Assembly (NCBI GenBank): GCA_021464245.1 | Contig: JADCRB010000002.1 | Coordinates: forward strand, 2,533,073-2,597,072 | Direction of reading: 5' to 3' | Source of the DNA: Carallia brachiata | Lineage: Eukaryota > Streptophyta > Magnoliopsida > Malpighiales > Rhizophoraceae | DNA length: 64,000 nt | In this document: positions 48,017 to 60,430 of the stretch, one piece after another | Position numbering within the stretch: position 1 is the stretch's first letter | Layout of the letters: each line of letters starts with the position of its first letter | Translations under genes and position numbers: made by a program | Notes under the pieces: generated by a model | Database searches by the model: none | Seen by the model: only the letters and a program-made list of their open reading frames with translations | Told to the model about the DNA's origin: nothing

Positions 48017-48462
48017 TAAATATTATTATTTAAAACAAAATATAAATTATAACTTAAAATATAACATATATAAATTTAATTTTTATTAAAATAAATCTTA
48101 TAAAATATATTTTTTAAGTATATTTAAAATCTCACAATACATATTAAATAATAAATATTAAAAAAAAACGATAACTTTAAAAAAAATTCAAATCTTTCCC
48201 AATTCCTACTCTCCTTCATTTAAATTTAAAAAAAAAAAAAAAGACAAACCCATCCCTTTTCATTTTTTTACTTTTCTTTTTGTTAGCCGTGTCCGCGTGT
48301 CCGAGCCGTGTCCGATTTTTTTTTTTTCAAATTTTTTTGGCGGACACTTTTTGGCGTGTCGGACACGTGTCCGTGCCGTGTCCGAGGCGTGTCCGTGTCC
48401 GAGAAGTGTCCGACACGGACACTTCTTTAAAATAGGAGTGTCCGTGCATCCTTGCCAATAAT
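47865..48462. mobile_element. Nested hAT-type non-autonomous element with perfect 8-bp target duplication
   Basis: The target duplication CCAATAAT lies at 47865-47872 and 48455-48462. The element (47873-48454, 582 bp) has short inverted ends, CTAGGTTGCAC and CAAGGATGCAC, and subterminal arrays of GACACGG/CCGTGTC words in opposite orientation at the two ends. The centre is AT-rich with an (AT)n tract at about 47975-48012. No ORF. The 8-bp duplication, TIR style and subterminal repeats identify the hAT superfamily. Confidence 0.88.
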
Positions 48463-48470
48463 GTTTGCTG

Positions 48471-48508
48471 GTGGGATCGGTGGGATCGTACGATCCCACC
48501 GATCCCAC
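48471..48508. repeat. Perfect 38-bp palindrome
   Basis: GTGGGATCGGTGGGATCG at 48471-48488 is followed by TA and its exact reverse complement to 48508. It sits in the subterminal region of the outer hAT element among GATCC/GGATC repeats, so it may be a transposase-binding array or a secondary structure left by element activity. Confidence 0.9.
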
Positions 48509-48630
48509 GAGTCAACTCCCGATCCTACTAAGATCCCACCGTAGAGCGATTTTTTAACTGATCTGAATCGTTCAGCTGATCTAGGATTGTAGGATACGAT
48601 CCTACGATCCAGATCGCGATTTTAATAACT

Positions 48631-49930
48631 ATGGGTGTAGCATCTAATTTTTGAACAGCTGGATTTGTAGACTAAACTAGACCAAACATTAGGCAAATTT
48701 TCAATATTTTTTGGTTGAACTAACTGGTCCAAATCCGATTTCTAAAACATTGATTAAACGTTGGACTTTTAACTTGTTAGGCATAAGTGAAAGCTTCAAA
48801 TTAGGCGTTTCCTTTGCATTTCCATAGCCATATACAACACGGTAAATACCATATTGAGAGTAATTAATGTTTGATACGACATAAATATGGTCTATTTTTC
48901 ACATGTAATCGACTATTCATGTATACTGCACCTCATACAACAATTATAAACCCTACCACACGGTTCCTCCCCAAGAATGACCTTTTACAAAGATATAGAA
49001 TAGATCCCTTCCCACAATGGGGCAAAGCAAAACTGCAAGGACACCTAAAACATTATAGGAGCATTAAGAATACATATTATTGGGTCGCCTCATGATTATA
49101 CAATACGAATCTAAAAAGAAAATTGAAGAACAAAATGTTTGACAGCAAACTCTACCTCGATACACACACACGCACACACACACACACCCACAGAATAAGC
49201 TCAATAATATTGGAATAACAATTGACTTCTAATCAGCCCATGACCTTAGTTCCGCAATCTCAAGCAACTGCTCAATGTGAAAATATCATTTGGGAGGTAA
49301 ATCTCCAAGAATTCTAGATGTTCAAACATATAAGCATTTCACTTCAACAGGAGCTTGTCCACAAGGAATTGAGTTTGGACGCAGGTTTTGCACTTTTGTA
49401 ATCCTGTCCAAGCTGAATAAGCTTGAGTTACCGGCAAAATCAAGAGCAGCGTCATAGGAAGAAAGCAACCTAAATAACCAGAAAGTAAAGATTGAAGGAA
49501 GAAGGCCATAACGACACCAATTCTGATGAGAAATTGTCAATTTTCACTGTGCCTATACAGAAGTGTTTTTAGTTGAAGAAATAATCTGGGGTTTCCGATC
49601 ACATCAACCAAATGGAAAATGGATTCACAATTCCTATAACTTTTAGCTATTTTCTTTGTTTTTTTTTTGACAAAAAATTGTATCTTTTAGGTTTAGCATT
49701 TCATACAATGATAAACATATCTTGAGAATTAAAAATTTAAACAAAAAATCGCAAATTGGACTCTGAAGGTTGACATTCAAGAATCGTTAGTTGCGAATGT
49801 GACATATAGATGCCAAGCTGGAGAATGTAGTTGAGCCCCACTAGTGTGTCATTGATGATTCGCTGAGTTGATCAGAGGTAAATTATTGCATTTAATCTCC
49901 TTTAGAATTATCAGCAGTAGCTATGAATGG
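48631..49930. other. Intergenic stretch with CA microsatellite
   Basis: A (CA)n tract is at 49162-49188. A minus-strand open frame near 49325-49460 (SLFSLDRITKVQNLRPNSIP) looks protein-like and may be a terminal exon of something, but I do not recognise it and see no partner exons. Confidence 0.4.
49162..49188. repeat. (CA)n microsatellite
   Basis: About 13 CA units with one interruption (CACGCA), in intergenic DNA. Confidence 0.85.
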
Positions 49931-52900
49931 CTTCCAATTTAGTTCACTCAGATGAGAATCGATAGTAGCGCCAGTGATCTCACCTTTGGGCATCTTTTCA
50001 GACACTGGGAGTACCCTCAAGCAGAGCGGAGAGGCTTTCAGGAGCAACAATGAAGACATTGACCATTCTGAGGAAAGAAGCGCCTTCAATAAAATGAGAC
50101 AAAAAAAAGTTCCAAATGGTAAAATATCTTGCAATTTTTTTGCAACTTACATTTCCAACAATTCAAATTTTTCATCAGCCGACGGAGCATCAAAACTGCG
50201 CATAAATTCCCCAGTAATGTCATATTTCAACCGTCCTCCACTGCAAAAGAAAGAAAACAAAGGACAGCAAATAAAGGTGTGAGACAACATGATGGTGCTG
50301 CAAAGGACAAAATCGAGAATTTTGAGGAAACAGTAAAACAAATGAAAACAAAGGGAAAGCAGTAGAAACTTAAACACCCAGAAATGCATAGACCAGCAAG
50401 GCCTTTCTACCAAGACTATATGCAAGATTATAAAACTTCCAAAAAGATTCATTTTACAACTTTTTAGGAGCCCAAATGGAAACATGTCACACCAAGCTAC
50501 CCATCCATCGACAGAATGAGCTCCAAGGGGGACACCTCAATCTGGAATTAAGTATACGAATTGAGTCTCAAAACAATGCTTACCTCGGATTAAAAGTGAA
50601 CTTCTGCCAATGGTTAAGCAGCCCTTTATGCAAGCGATTCCCCTACAAAAATAGAGTAATAAAATGTAACCCCTATTGCCCTCTCTTACTTACCATATTT
50701 TGATAGACACAGGCACGCACAGACACAGAATAGATCCACCAACCCACATCCCCTGCCGAAAAAAAGGCAATTACATTTGCTTACTTTTGCTTCAGGGGAA
50801 CTTTCTGCTCATTCATTAGTACAATGGCATTTCTTACATAATGATCCAAAAAATGGCCTATCCATATATATAGTTTATTCTTGTGATCTTAGGGTCTGAT
50901 CAACTTCTTATATGTATAGAGATTGCCTCTAGAAAGAAATAGTTCACTTAAACAAAGAAGCTCATGGATAATGTACAAAAAAGAGAAAAAATAAATAAAT
51001 ATCTCACAGATTCACATATTCCTTTTTTGAAACCACACTGACGTCCCATGTCACAGTAGATCATAGGAATGCTTCAAAGACAAGGTAATATCTCAAATTT
51101 GACATAAACATCATATAAGACGGTGATGCTAGATTTAGTGTATTAATTTGGAGGCTTTTAGAGTAAAGAGAACAAAGATCAGGCACCAACAATCATGGCC
51201 TTACTGAAGATAACTCTTAAAATGGAAAATTGAAAATAAAGTCCATTTCTTCAAATTTTGGCTCTAGTTTGAGGTGAACATAGATTCAGTTTGTTTGTAT
51301 TTTCTAGCGAGCTATTGATCTTTTGTGTCATATTTTCCATACACTAGATCAAAAATAAGGAAATGAAATTGCTTGAAAAAAGAATATAAAAAGAACATGT
51401 ATTTCTTAACGTAACACAAAGTTCACATAAGAATTTGATGAAGATGTAGCTCCACATACAGTGCTAGTACCTGCCCACCGCAATAATCATAAGCTTAATT
51501 GCAGATGCGTGACAAATCATTGGGAGCAAAAGTCCAACAACGTCAGGGCCTTACATCAAGCAATAATAACGGAAGGATCAACTGAAATATTGGAAGGTAA
51601 AATTATCTTACCAATTCTGTTAGACCTTCCAATGCGGTGAACCTTTTCAGGTACAAGATTTTGTTCTTTCTTCAGTCAGCAAAGGTCACGAGTTGAGCAA
51701 AGCATGAAGAATGGTGCAGTGCTTCGATGGTATAGTGCTTTGCTAACTATATTAGGCCAGCATTAAAGTCAAAATCCACTAAGAAATACAATAATGTTAC
51801 GAAATTCCCATCTATGTGACAGCACTCATCAAACTCCTATGCGACGCATTTTTGTTATAACCTTACAGAGTCATTTCTCTCAGCGCTTTCAGATTCTTGA
51901 ATGACATTATCAGCTATTTCAATTCTTAAGAATTGCCATTTTATTTTCCACATTCTAGGATAACTGAGGTTGTTTTCGGCTGGTTCAATGGTAGCCATCT
52001 ATCTTTCAGAGCAAAACAGATGGAGCCATGTAAAAGCCAGATATGCCCGAGCTGCCGATATCTTTCAGAGTAAAAGGAACATTTTTCTGACATTTTCCTG
52101 CTTATACCCCAAAAAAGGAAAATGATTTTGGCAAATCTCCTGTGGTATCATCAGCTATCTTTCTTATGAAACAACATAAATTATCTTTCCTACTATCATG
52201 ATCATGTTCAACCATGTTAAGATTGGTAACTCTGAGACTGTTAACAATTTCTTACTGCAAATTCTTGCATTTCTGCACTACATGGCTTCCAACAGCATCA
52301 TATGAATATCGTATAAAGGTTACCATACCATTGCAATAATCCTGAAGCTTTGGAACTGCAACATCCAATCCTCTGCTAGCTGTTACATTTCCCACAATTG
52401 ATGGCACGGGTATTCTCCATCTTCCAATATTCTTATGGCAAATGATCCCATAATCCACAAAAATAGGAAGTACATGCAAGTCAAATATAAGTGAAGAAAC
52501 CACCCACTTATCGGTGAGAAGAAAAGATTTCACTATTGATATACTAGCTTTAAGGAACAAGAATAAATAATGAAGTTAAAAATGTAAAAGGGAATTGACC
52601 ATTAGCTGTGTTCTGGTGGCAGAACAGCCTGGGCTTTTGGTATCAGGTCTATGGTCTAGACACTAATCCTTGAAGTCAGTAACAGTTTACCATAAAACAT
52701 TCCAATTGTCACCCAATCATTACTATCGCACAACTGGGTCCTCCTGAAACTAAAATTTTATTCAAACTGCATGTGAAGGTCAAATGCTAAGTAAGAACAG
52801 GGAAAGGAGATATACCACGAAATTCCTTACACAAAAAAAGCGCCAATTCTTAGATAAATTTTTATGGACATTTGCACCAATTTTAGAGACTTTTGCAGCA

Positions 52901-53710
52901 AATGCCACGATTGGAAATTCTTTTATTTCTCATCTAAGGACTTAGAGTGCAAAATAATCCCAACATGTGAATTTTGTAGTTAGCCATATGCTAGAGGCAA
53001 CATTGCAATGTTTTTAAGTACCATGATACCAGATTACCACTAACACGGTTACCCCAAAGTTTGGTAGCTAGTTGGTAGTTTTCCCAAAACTCTACTTGCA
53101 ACTCACTTAAAACGGATTTCACCTGCTAATTTTGAAAAAAAGGAAAGAAAGAATGTGCTCCTTCGTAGACATATTTTTGACTGCATATGGAAAGTATCTC
53201 AGACATACAAAAGTAGAAGAACACAGGCTTGAAAAATTCTGCAATTTCAGAGTTTGTGGGAAGGTATCGCTAGCTTACGTAGCTTCTGTGCAATTGTAGC
53301 AGCCTCAACAACTTGGCTATCACTAGAAAACAGAGGCGAGAGCTCCATTAAATCACCTGTGCTGCTATTGAACTACATCAAGTACTACAGGCGTTAAGTT
53401 ACTGGTCATTAATTCATTCCAGATAATTGAACACATAAACAAAAAGATCATCTAACGATACCTTTATGATATTTAATGTTTGAACCGGCTATTTCCCTCT
53501 GGGCCTCTGCACTCTGAGAAGAACATAATAAAATTTTTCTTATGGTATATAACTCTGATCCATAGGCAACCTTCTATCTTCTTAATGAGAACATTGAGGT
53601 CATCAACAGTCGTAAATGTGAAAATATTTACTTGTAAGTGATCTCCTATTTTGGCAGCAGTATGTTCAACACTTGAAATACGAGAATACAATGCTTTCAA
53701 ATAAACCATC
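49931..53710 (-). pseudogene. SEC10: Exocyst complex subunit SEC10 pseudogene
   Basis: Eight to nine exon remnants lie in the correct order on the minus strand. 53709-53632 gives SRISSVEHTAAKIGDHLQ. 53513-53462 gives SAEAQREIA, then a frame break before QTLNIIK. 53372-53279 gives FNSSTGDLMELSPLFSSDSQ. About 52450-52330 gives SIVGNVTASRGLDVAVPKLQ. About 52325-52255 is weak. About 51665-51610 gives RFTALEGLTEL. About 50645-50585 gives NRLHKGLLNHWQKFTFNP. About 50240-50150 gives DITGEFMRSFDAPSADEKFE. About 50110-49960 gives VNVFIVAPESLSALLEGTPS, then a stop. SEC10 tethers secretory vesicles at the plasma membrane. Here the N-terminus and roughly the middle third to half are missing, and single-residue deletions, frame breaks and stops occur. 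Retained introns show it arose from genomic duplication, not retrotransposition. Confidence 0.9.
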
Positions 53711-55085
53711 TACACCTTTTTCCAGCTAAACGAGTAGACAACATAATAAATTAATATTCAAATATTTTAATTTAAAATTAGGTAAGAGTTTCAACTTTTT
53801 AAAAAAGTCTGCGATGCAAGGCTGTCTTGATTAATTTGTTTATTTTTTAGCAGCTGAGAATTAGAACTTTCCTTTTATTGCGAACTTTTCTTCGAGATAG
53901 TTCTTTATGCAAATCCTACCACCCTTTGGGACGTTCACATACTAAACTCAGCAAGTGTCTGGTGGTGCTCAGAATTTTTGGTAGAAACGTCAATCTTCAG
54001 ATTGTAGAGCCGGGATAATAATCATTTTAATTTAAATCTTTATGAATTTTTTCACTGAATTCTCAATTTTACATCTTTTTTAATTGAGTTTTATAACGTT
54101 CGAACCCTTTTTCATTAATAACTGAATCAAATCATTAAAAATATACTTTGATTAAATAGATATTAATAAAAAAACATAAATGTTGTTTCTTTTGTATTTC
54201 TTAATTTTAGTATTTTAAAAAATAATTAAAATAATATATTTAAGATTTTTTTTAATTCACTTTCGTTTTGTTAAAAGTACTTTTTAAACTATTTAATTGA
54301 CAATTGTTGATGGAAAGAACTTGATTGTAATAAAAAAGATTCGATTGTAAAGGATCTGAAAAATAAGACTCAATTAAAAAATTTAAAAAGTTTAGAATTC
54401 AATTAAAAAAATTTATAAAAATTTAGAACTAAAATAGTTATTGTCTCATTGTAGAGCCTTACATCAATCTTCAAAGAAAGAACATATAAACAGAAAATAT
54501 CATGATGATTGGAAAGATGCGCCTCTCACATGGCCATTCACTAGGGCATCACTCCCACAGTCCACTTATACTGTTATGTCCTACTGAATCTGCTTCCTCA
54601 CTTGGGAAAGATGGGAGGAGATAGTTTACCAAGTTCTCAAATAATGCATCGAATGAAAATTCACTCTACAATGTTGATTCAAAATTTTAGATTCATTAAC
54701 TGTATAGAAAATAACATAATTAATGAAGTACATACTACATAGTTACAAAAAAAAAAAGTGCAGCCTGGAGTCCAATTACCTTAAATCATCTACGTGAAGA
54801 ATGAGAGGAAGGGAACCAGCTGATGAAGATTTCGAATTTTTGTCATTCCAGATTCCATCTACCCTCCTTTATCTATTTCAAGCAAACTAAATTATGTACA
54901 TATTCACAAGCAAATTACTCTCGACATTGAGACATAATCAGTAGAAGGTGAAAGAGTATGATCAAAAACCTCAGAAGAACCCCATCCAAATGAATTGTTA
55001 AAAACTAAAAAAGCACAAAACAAGTGCAATTGTGTTCCAAGATGCTTCCACATTACTTGGATATGAAACCGAAACGGCGTGAAAG
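53711..55085. other. Intergenic stretch, no gene recognised
   Basis: AT-rich in 54000-54430; nothing upstream resembles the missing SEC10 N-terminus. The right edge abuts the A-tail end of the LINE. Confidence 0.5.
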
Positions 55086-55177
55086 TACTTTTTTTTGAGT
55101 GAAAAGGATGTCAATTTTATTGATTGCTTGAAATGGTTATTACATCCTTATAAATTAAACAAAATACATTAGGAAAA

Positions 55178-55269
55178 GACACATCAGTTGGAGCCGAGAT
55201 TTATTTTCTGATGTATTTAAAACCAAGAAATAAATACATCAGGAAATAAATCTCGGCTACTGATGTGTC
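55178..55269. repeat. Long hairpin at the LINE 3' end
   Basis: The left arm 55178-55219 (GACACATCAGTTGGAGCCGA…) and right arm 55231-55269 are reverse complements apart from a 3-base bulge and one mismatch, around an 11-base loop. It overlaps the stop codon of the RNase H frame. Could be an inverted local duplication or a small foldback insertion. Confidence 0.88.
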
Positions 55270-55565
55270 CCGTGGCCCTCAATGCTTTCCTTGCCAAAGC
55301 ACGTGCAACGCCATCAGCTTTGAGCAAAGCATGATTGCAACTGAACTGTCCAAAGGCAGCAGAGAGTTCTCTAATGTCTGGCGCTATCAACTGCTCCTTC
55401 GTCATTGCTGGATTTTGATTCCGAGTGGTCTGAACCGCTATAAGTCAATCTGTCTCAACACATAGCTGGGCTAGTTGTTGATGTTCAGCTTCCACAAGTG
55501 CCGCCCATATGGACACAAGTTCCACCAACATCGAATTGAAAAAGCGACTTAGTTGGTGAGAATAA

Positions 55566-56305
55566 GCCCCTGTTGAAGTGTGATCTTGGACTTTGAAGTT
55601 GCAGCAATTCGAATAGTGATGAATAGTAACGTGGTCAAAATGAATAGTGCTGGTCAAAGTTGACAACATGAAGCATCAAAAGAGGAAAAATAAATCACGT
55701 GGAGAAGCAGCAAATGGAACATCAAAAGGAACACTGCAGCAATTGGAAATCAGCTGTGTTTGAATATAGATTCAAATACTTAGCCTGCAAAGTTTACTTT
55801 GGTGCATGATTAATATATGGGTTGTTTACTTGTCTTTTAGTGCATGAATATGTATGCATGTGTAGAATGTTGTTATTTGCATGAAATTTTAGTATGGCAC
55901 GTTAGCTTGGTCAGAAGTCATTGTTGTGTTCATATTTGTAAGTCTGCACCAGTCGAAATGTATTAAAGTTGTTCACATGTATGTATAAGCCTATAAAAGG
56001 CATGCAAGTGATCTGTGTATGAGTGTGAGAAAATAGAAGTGATGCAAAATGTAAGGAGATTGTGAAAGTGTGTGAGATATAGGCTTTGGGCTCTTGCTCT
56101 GACTTGGATAATGGAGTCTGTATTTTGTATAATATTTTTGAGTTATAAAAATAATTATTTGTTTTTATTTCAATCTCAATTAGAGAGTTTATTTTTACTA
56201 CAAAGTTATTCTTTCTTTATACATGTGTCCAATTGTTACATCAATAATGGTATTAGTGTGTCCAAATTCCAACTTAGTGAGCTGGGTCAAAATTCTAACA
56301 GCCCC
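55566..56305 (-). mobile_element. Solo LTR (730 bp) inside the LINE RNase H region
   Basis: The LTR at 55571-56300 starts TGTTGAAGTG and ends AATTCTAACA (TG...CA ends with a short inverted repeat). It is flanked by a perfect 5-bp target duplication GCCCC (55566-55570 and 56301-56305). TATAAAAG at about 55992 on the plus strand is a promoter-like box, so the LTR itself probably reads plus. Removing it joins the LINE RNase H sequence (GKVIGA with AYSHQL). No internal retroelement DNA is present, as expected after LTR-LTR recombination. Confidence 0.9.
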
Positions 56306-59300
56306 AATGACTTTACCTTCATGATCGCAGAAAACAATGCCAAGGCCCTGACATGCTCCTGACCACAACATCAACATTCACCTTGATATGTCCTTTGACT
56401 GGTGGTGTCCAATTACGTCTTCGTTCAACATTTGTCTTGCAGTTACCTAGCTTTTCATTAGCTGTAATATAGTCTGCTAGCATCTTATTGGCAAGTTCGA
56501 TAACTTGAAACATCCCCATTGCCTTCTTCTCCATTACCCACAAGAGTTCGTGCTCCTCCAAATAGCCCAAGCCTACATGACAAAAATTGCTGTTGCCTGT
56601 TTCTCTCCTCTCCGAAAAAATAATTGAAGCCATGACCACACATCCCCTTGCTCGGCCCCAGTGGACATATAAACCAAATATTAGCAATCCAAGAACACTG
56701 GAACAATGCATGGGACATAGTTTTAATATGAAGACCACACCTTAGGCAACAGTTATCTATCTACATTCCCCGAGCTACAAAGTTCGCTGTTGTTGGGAGA
56801 TAATTCTTGCAGACTCTTCGGACAAAAAATTTGATTTTTCCCAAGATGTTAAGGTGCCAAATGAATTTCCATAGCCTAATATCCTGGTTTGATGCCGGAG
56901 AGGATGGCTATCTAGCAGTTATAGATAGCCGCTCTCTAGCTAAATAATATGCACTCTTAACCTCATAGTTATCAGATCGAGTGTTATGCCACATTAATTT
57001 GTCTTCCGGTCGGCTGTGACTTGATGGCAATGACAAAATAGCATCAGCTTTAGCACTTGGAAAAGTCTGTTTAATAATTATCTCCCACTACCACCTTGTG
57101 TCAGGATCAATAAGTTCTGACACCATTCTCAGCCCATCACCAATTGACGAGGAGAGAATGCGGAAGCCGTTAACCGAGGGTGGCTATGGGTCACACCAAA
57201 TGTTAATCTTCTGTCCGTCTCTAACAAGCCATCTTATCCCACATTGAATCAAAGGCTTGGATAAAAAGATACTTCTCCACGTGAAGCTCAGCGCCCTACC
57301 AATCTTCGTAATCAATAAAGTGCCATTTGCATAGTATCTAGCCTTTAATAGCCTTGCTACTAGTGAAGACTCATTGGTAAGAAGCCTCTAACATTGCTTT
57401 CCTAGCATTTCCAAATTAAAGCTTTAAAATCCTGAAATCCAAGACCCCAAAACATCTTGCTGCTAGTCATTTTTGCCCATGAGGACCAATGTATATTTTT
57501 TTGAGATTTCAAACTACCCCACCAAAGTAGAGACAAAGTTCTTGTCACGAAAGAGGACGAGGACGTGGTGGTTCCAATAGTAATTTGAGTTTGAGGAGTT
57601 TACTACAATGATTATGGAGGTTGAGACAATCAATAAAATGAGCAAAGGAATTCAGACCAGACATACAGAGGTCAAGGCCGAGGTTGAGGCCAAGGAATAG
57701 GTTTTGGTAAAAGAAGGTATGAATATTTTAATTTTGAGTGTTACTCATGTCATAAGCGTGACCATTATCCTTATGAGTGCAAATATAAGGATAATTATCA
57801 TAAAGCTAATTGTACATAAGAAAGAGATGATAATGAAAATCAAGCTTTGATGACGGTTACTAGAGCCATTGAAATACCAAATTACAATACATGGTTCCTA
57901 GACATCAGATGTACCAATCATATATTTTGAATGAATAATCTTTTTGCTGATCTTGATGAGTCAATTCACTTCACAGTTAAGTTTATTGATGATAATAGTA
58001 TTGTGGTGATAGGAAATTGGTGAATTCTCATCAAGTCGAAAAATGGAGATCATAATTGCATCCTAGATGTGTTTTATGTGCCAGATACAAAAAGTAACAT
58101 ACTCAGATTGGGCCAATTGCTTAAAAAGGAGTATAATATACAATTACATGATAATTGTCTCTCAATTATTGATAACAGAGGTACACTTATTCTCAAATCT
58201 TCTTTGAAGAAGAACTGGATGTTTTGAGTTGATGCTGGTACTGATGTTTACACTTTTCTTAGCACTATTGTGAAAGATATCTTGGTTGTGGTATCTTCGT
58301 TTTGGTTATCTGAATTTTTGCTATTTGAAGCTACTTGCACAGGATAATATGGTGACAAACTTGCCCAGGATAAATAATTCGAATCAGATATGTGAGATTT
58401 ATATTCTTGCAAAATAGAGTATATTGCCTTTCATGGCAAGATGGTGTGCAAGACAACCACTTTAGCTCATTTACTCTAATATTTGTGGCTTGATGAGTGT
58501 TCTATCAGTTAAGAATAATAGGTATTTTTTACTTTTATTAATGACTTTTTAAAGAAGACCTAAGCTTATTGCATGCAACGGAAGTCTAAAGTATTTGATT
58601 GTTTAAAAAAGTTTAAATCTTATGTTGAAAGGCCTAGTGGGTATTATATAAAGATTTTGTGAATTGATGGTGGTGGTCAATATGTTCCTAATAAGTTCAA
58701 GGAGTATTGTGAAGCACAATGAATAAAACAGGAAGTTATGATTCCTTACACACAAAGCATAATAGAGTTGCTTTAATAAAGAACAAATCAATTATGAATA
58801 TGGCCAGAAGTTTCCTAAAGGCCAAAGGAGCCCAATCCCTTTTGGGAAAAAACTGTTTTGTGTATTGTTTACTTGTTGAATAGGTGTTAACAATAAATAT
58901 TTTAAATGTTACTCCTAAAGAACAATGGACTAGTTTGAAGCCTAGTATGAGGTATTTAAGGTGATTGATTCTATTACTTATGCTTACGTTCCTATAGATA
59001 CGAGAACAAATGTTCAATTTTGTGATAAAGAATAATAAGTAGAGGTATAACATGTACAGAATATGAAGCATGGAAATCTAATGCTAAGGAGTAAAATGAT
59101 TCTTAGAGACGTCCTGTTACTATTTTGGGAGAATAAAAGTCTCAAGTTGCAGACCCTAATGCAAATAGGGAAGTTGCCTCAGTTTCTGCTCAGAATCCTA
59201 TGCCACAAGCTCCTTAAGAAAATCAAAGGCCAAGAAGAAATCACCAACAATCAATTATATTACAAGATTATAAGGTAATTTCTAATAATGCTGTTAATGA

Positions 59301-60430
59301 TAATGCTAATATGGTGCATTTTGAGATGTTTGCATGTTATGAATCTATGTCGTTTGATGAGGTGATTCAAGATACTAAATGGTGAATACAATAAATGAAA
59401 AAATTAAGGCGATTGAGAGGAATAATACTTAGGAGCTTATTAAAATGCCACAAGGCCACAAATTCATTGATGTGACGTGTTTTTAAGAATAAAAAAAGTC
59501 AAATAGATAAGTTAAGAGATATAAAGCAACATTAGTAGCGAAAGGATTTGAATAATCTCCTGGCTATGACTACCGTGAATTTTCTCCCTATTGCTTGAGT
59601 AGAAACTAACAGACTTATAATTCTTTTGGCTACTTAGAATTATTAGAGAATTTATCAAATGATGTGAAGTCAGTTTTTCTCAATGGTCCTCTTGAAGAGG
59701 AAGTTTTTGTCAAACAACCAAGTTTTGTAAAGAAATGAAGTGAAGAGAAGGTATATAAGTTAAAGAAATACTGTATGACTTGAAGCAAGCACCTAGGACA
59801 TGGAATACGCTCATTGATTCTTTCTTTTATGGTGCCAATTTTCAGAGTGTCCGTCTAAACATGTCTTATATGTGAAACTTAATTGTGAAGTGGTCTCTTA
59901 TTGGTGTGTCTATATGTTGATGACTTAATCTTTGTAGGCAACAATCCCAGAATGATTGAAAACTTTAAAAAGTTTATGATGTGTGAGTTTGAGATCACTG
60001 ATTTGGACTTAATGTCATATTTTCTTGGCATTGAAGTGATTTAAGGAGATGATGAATCTTATTTGCCAGAAAAGGTATGTATAGAGCTTTTGAGAAGTTC
60101 TGAATGCATGATTGCAATCTTGTGATAACTCCTGTTGAAGTTGACACTAAATTATACAAGGAAGACAATGCAGTACCGTTGATTCTACACTCTTCAAGTA
60201 GATTGTTGGAACTTTGAGATATCTGACATGCACAAGGCCTAATATATTTTGTGGTGTTGGATTGATTAGTAAGCTTTTAGAGTCTCCTAGTCAATCTCAT
60301 GTGCAAATTGCAAGAGGATTATGCATTGAAGGAACCTTTGATCATGGCCTACTCTATTCTTCGTTAAAATTTGCTCCTCTAGGCTTTCATGACAATGATT
60401 GTAGTGGTGATGTTAATTATCATATAAGTA

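Larger units (their letters stand above)
45919..48630 (-). mobile_element. hAT-family transposon remnant
   Basis: The ends are inverted: GTTATTAAAATTGAGATTCT at 45919 and, read from the right, GTTATTAAAATCGCGATCTG at 48630. Both continue into GGATCGT-rich subterminal sequence, a known layout for plant hAT elements. The interior holds a decayed transposase C-terminal region on the minus strand (46867-46250) but no N-terminal BED/catalytic part, so it is internally deleted. The expected 8-bp target duplication is not seen, which suggests an old or rearranged insertion. A second element is nested at 47873-48454. Confidence 0.75.
55089..57535 (-). mobile_element. L1-type LINE, 3' part (RT end, zf-RVT, RNase H), split by a solo LTR
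   Basis: On the minus strand from 57535: GLGFQDFKALI, LLTNESSLVARLLKARYY and FTWRSIFLSKPLIQCGIRW are the region after plant LINE reverse transcriptase. Then LWKFIWHLNILGKIKFFVRR and CCLRCG...MSHALFQCSWIANIWF form the zf-RVT domain (near 56930-56660). Then KGHIKVNVD, and after the LTR VELVSIWAALVEAEHQQ and LCVETD give the D-E-D residues of the RNase H domain, ending VARALARKAL near 55270. The 3' UTR ends TCAATAAAATTGACATCC and an A run at 55096-55089. Stops and frameshifts throughout; the 5' part with endonuclease and YADD is missing. Confidence 0.88.

Noticed and set aside
49322..49540. Minus-strand ORF next to the SEC10 remnant, considered its last exon
   Set aside because: Sequence does not resemble the SEC10 C-terminus, which is already accounted for at 49960-50110; identity unknown.
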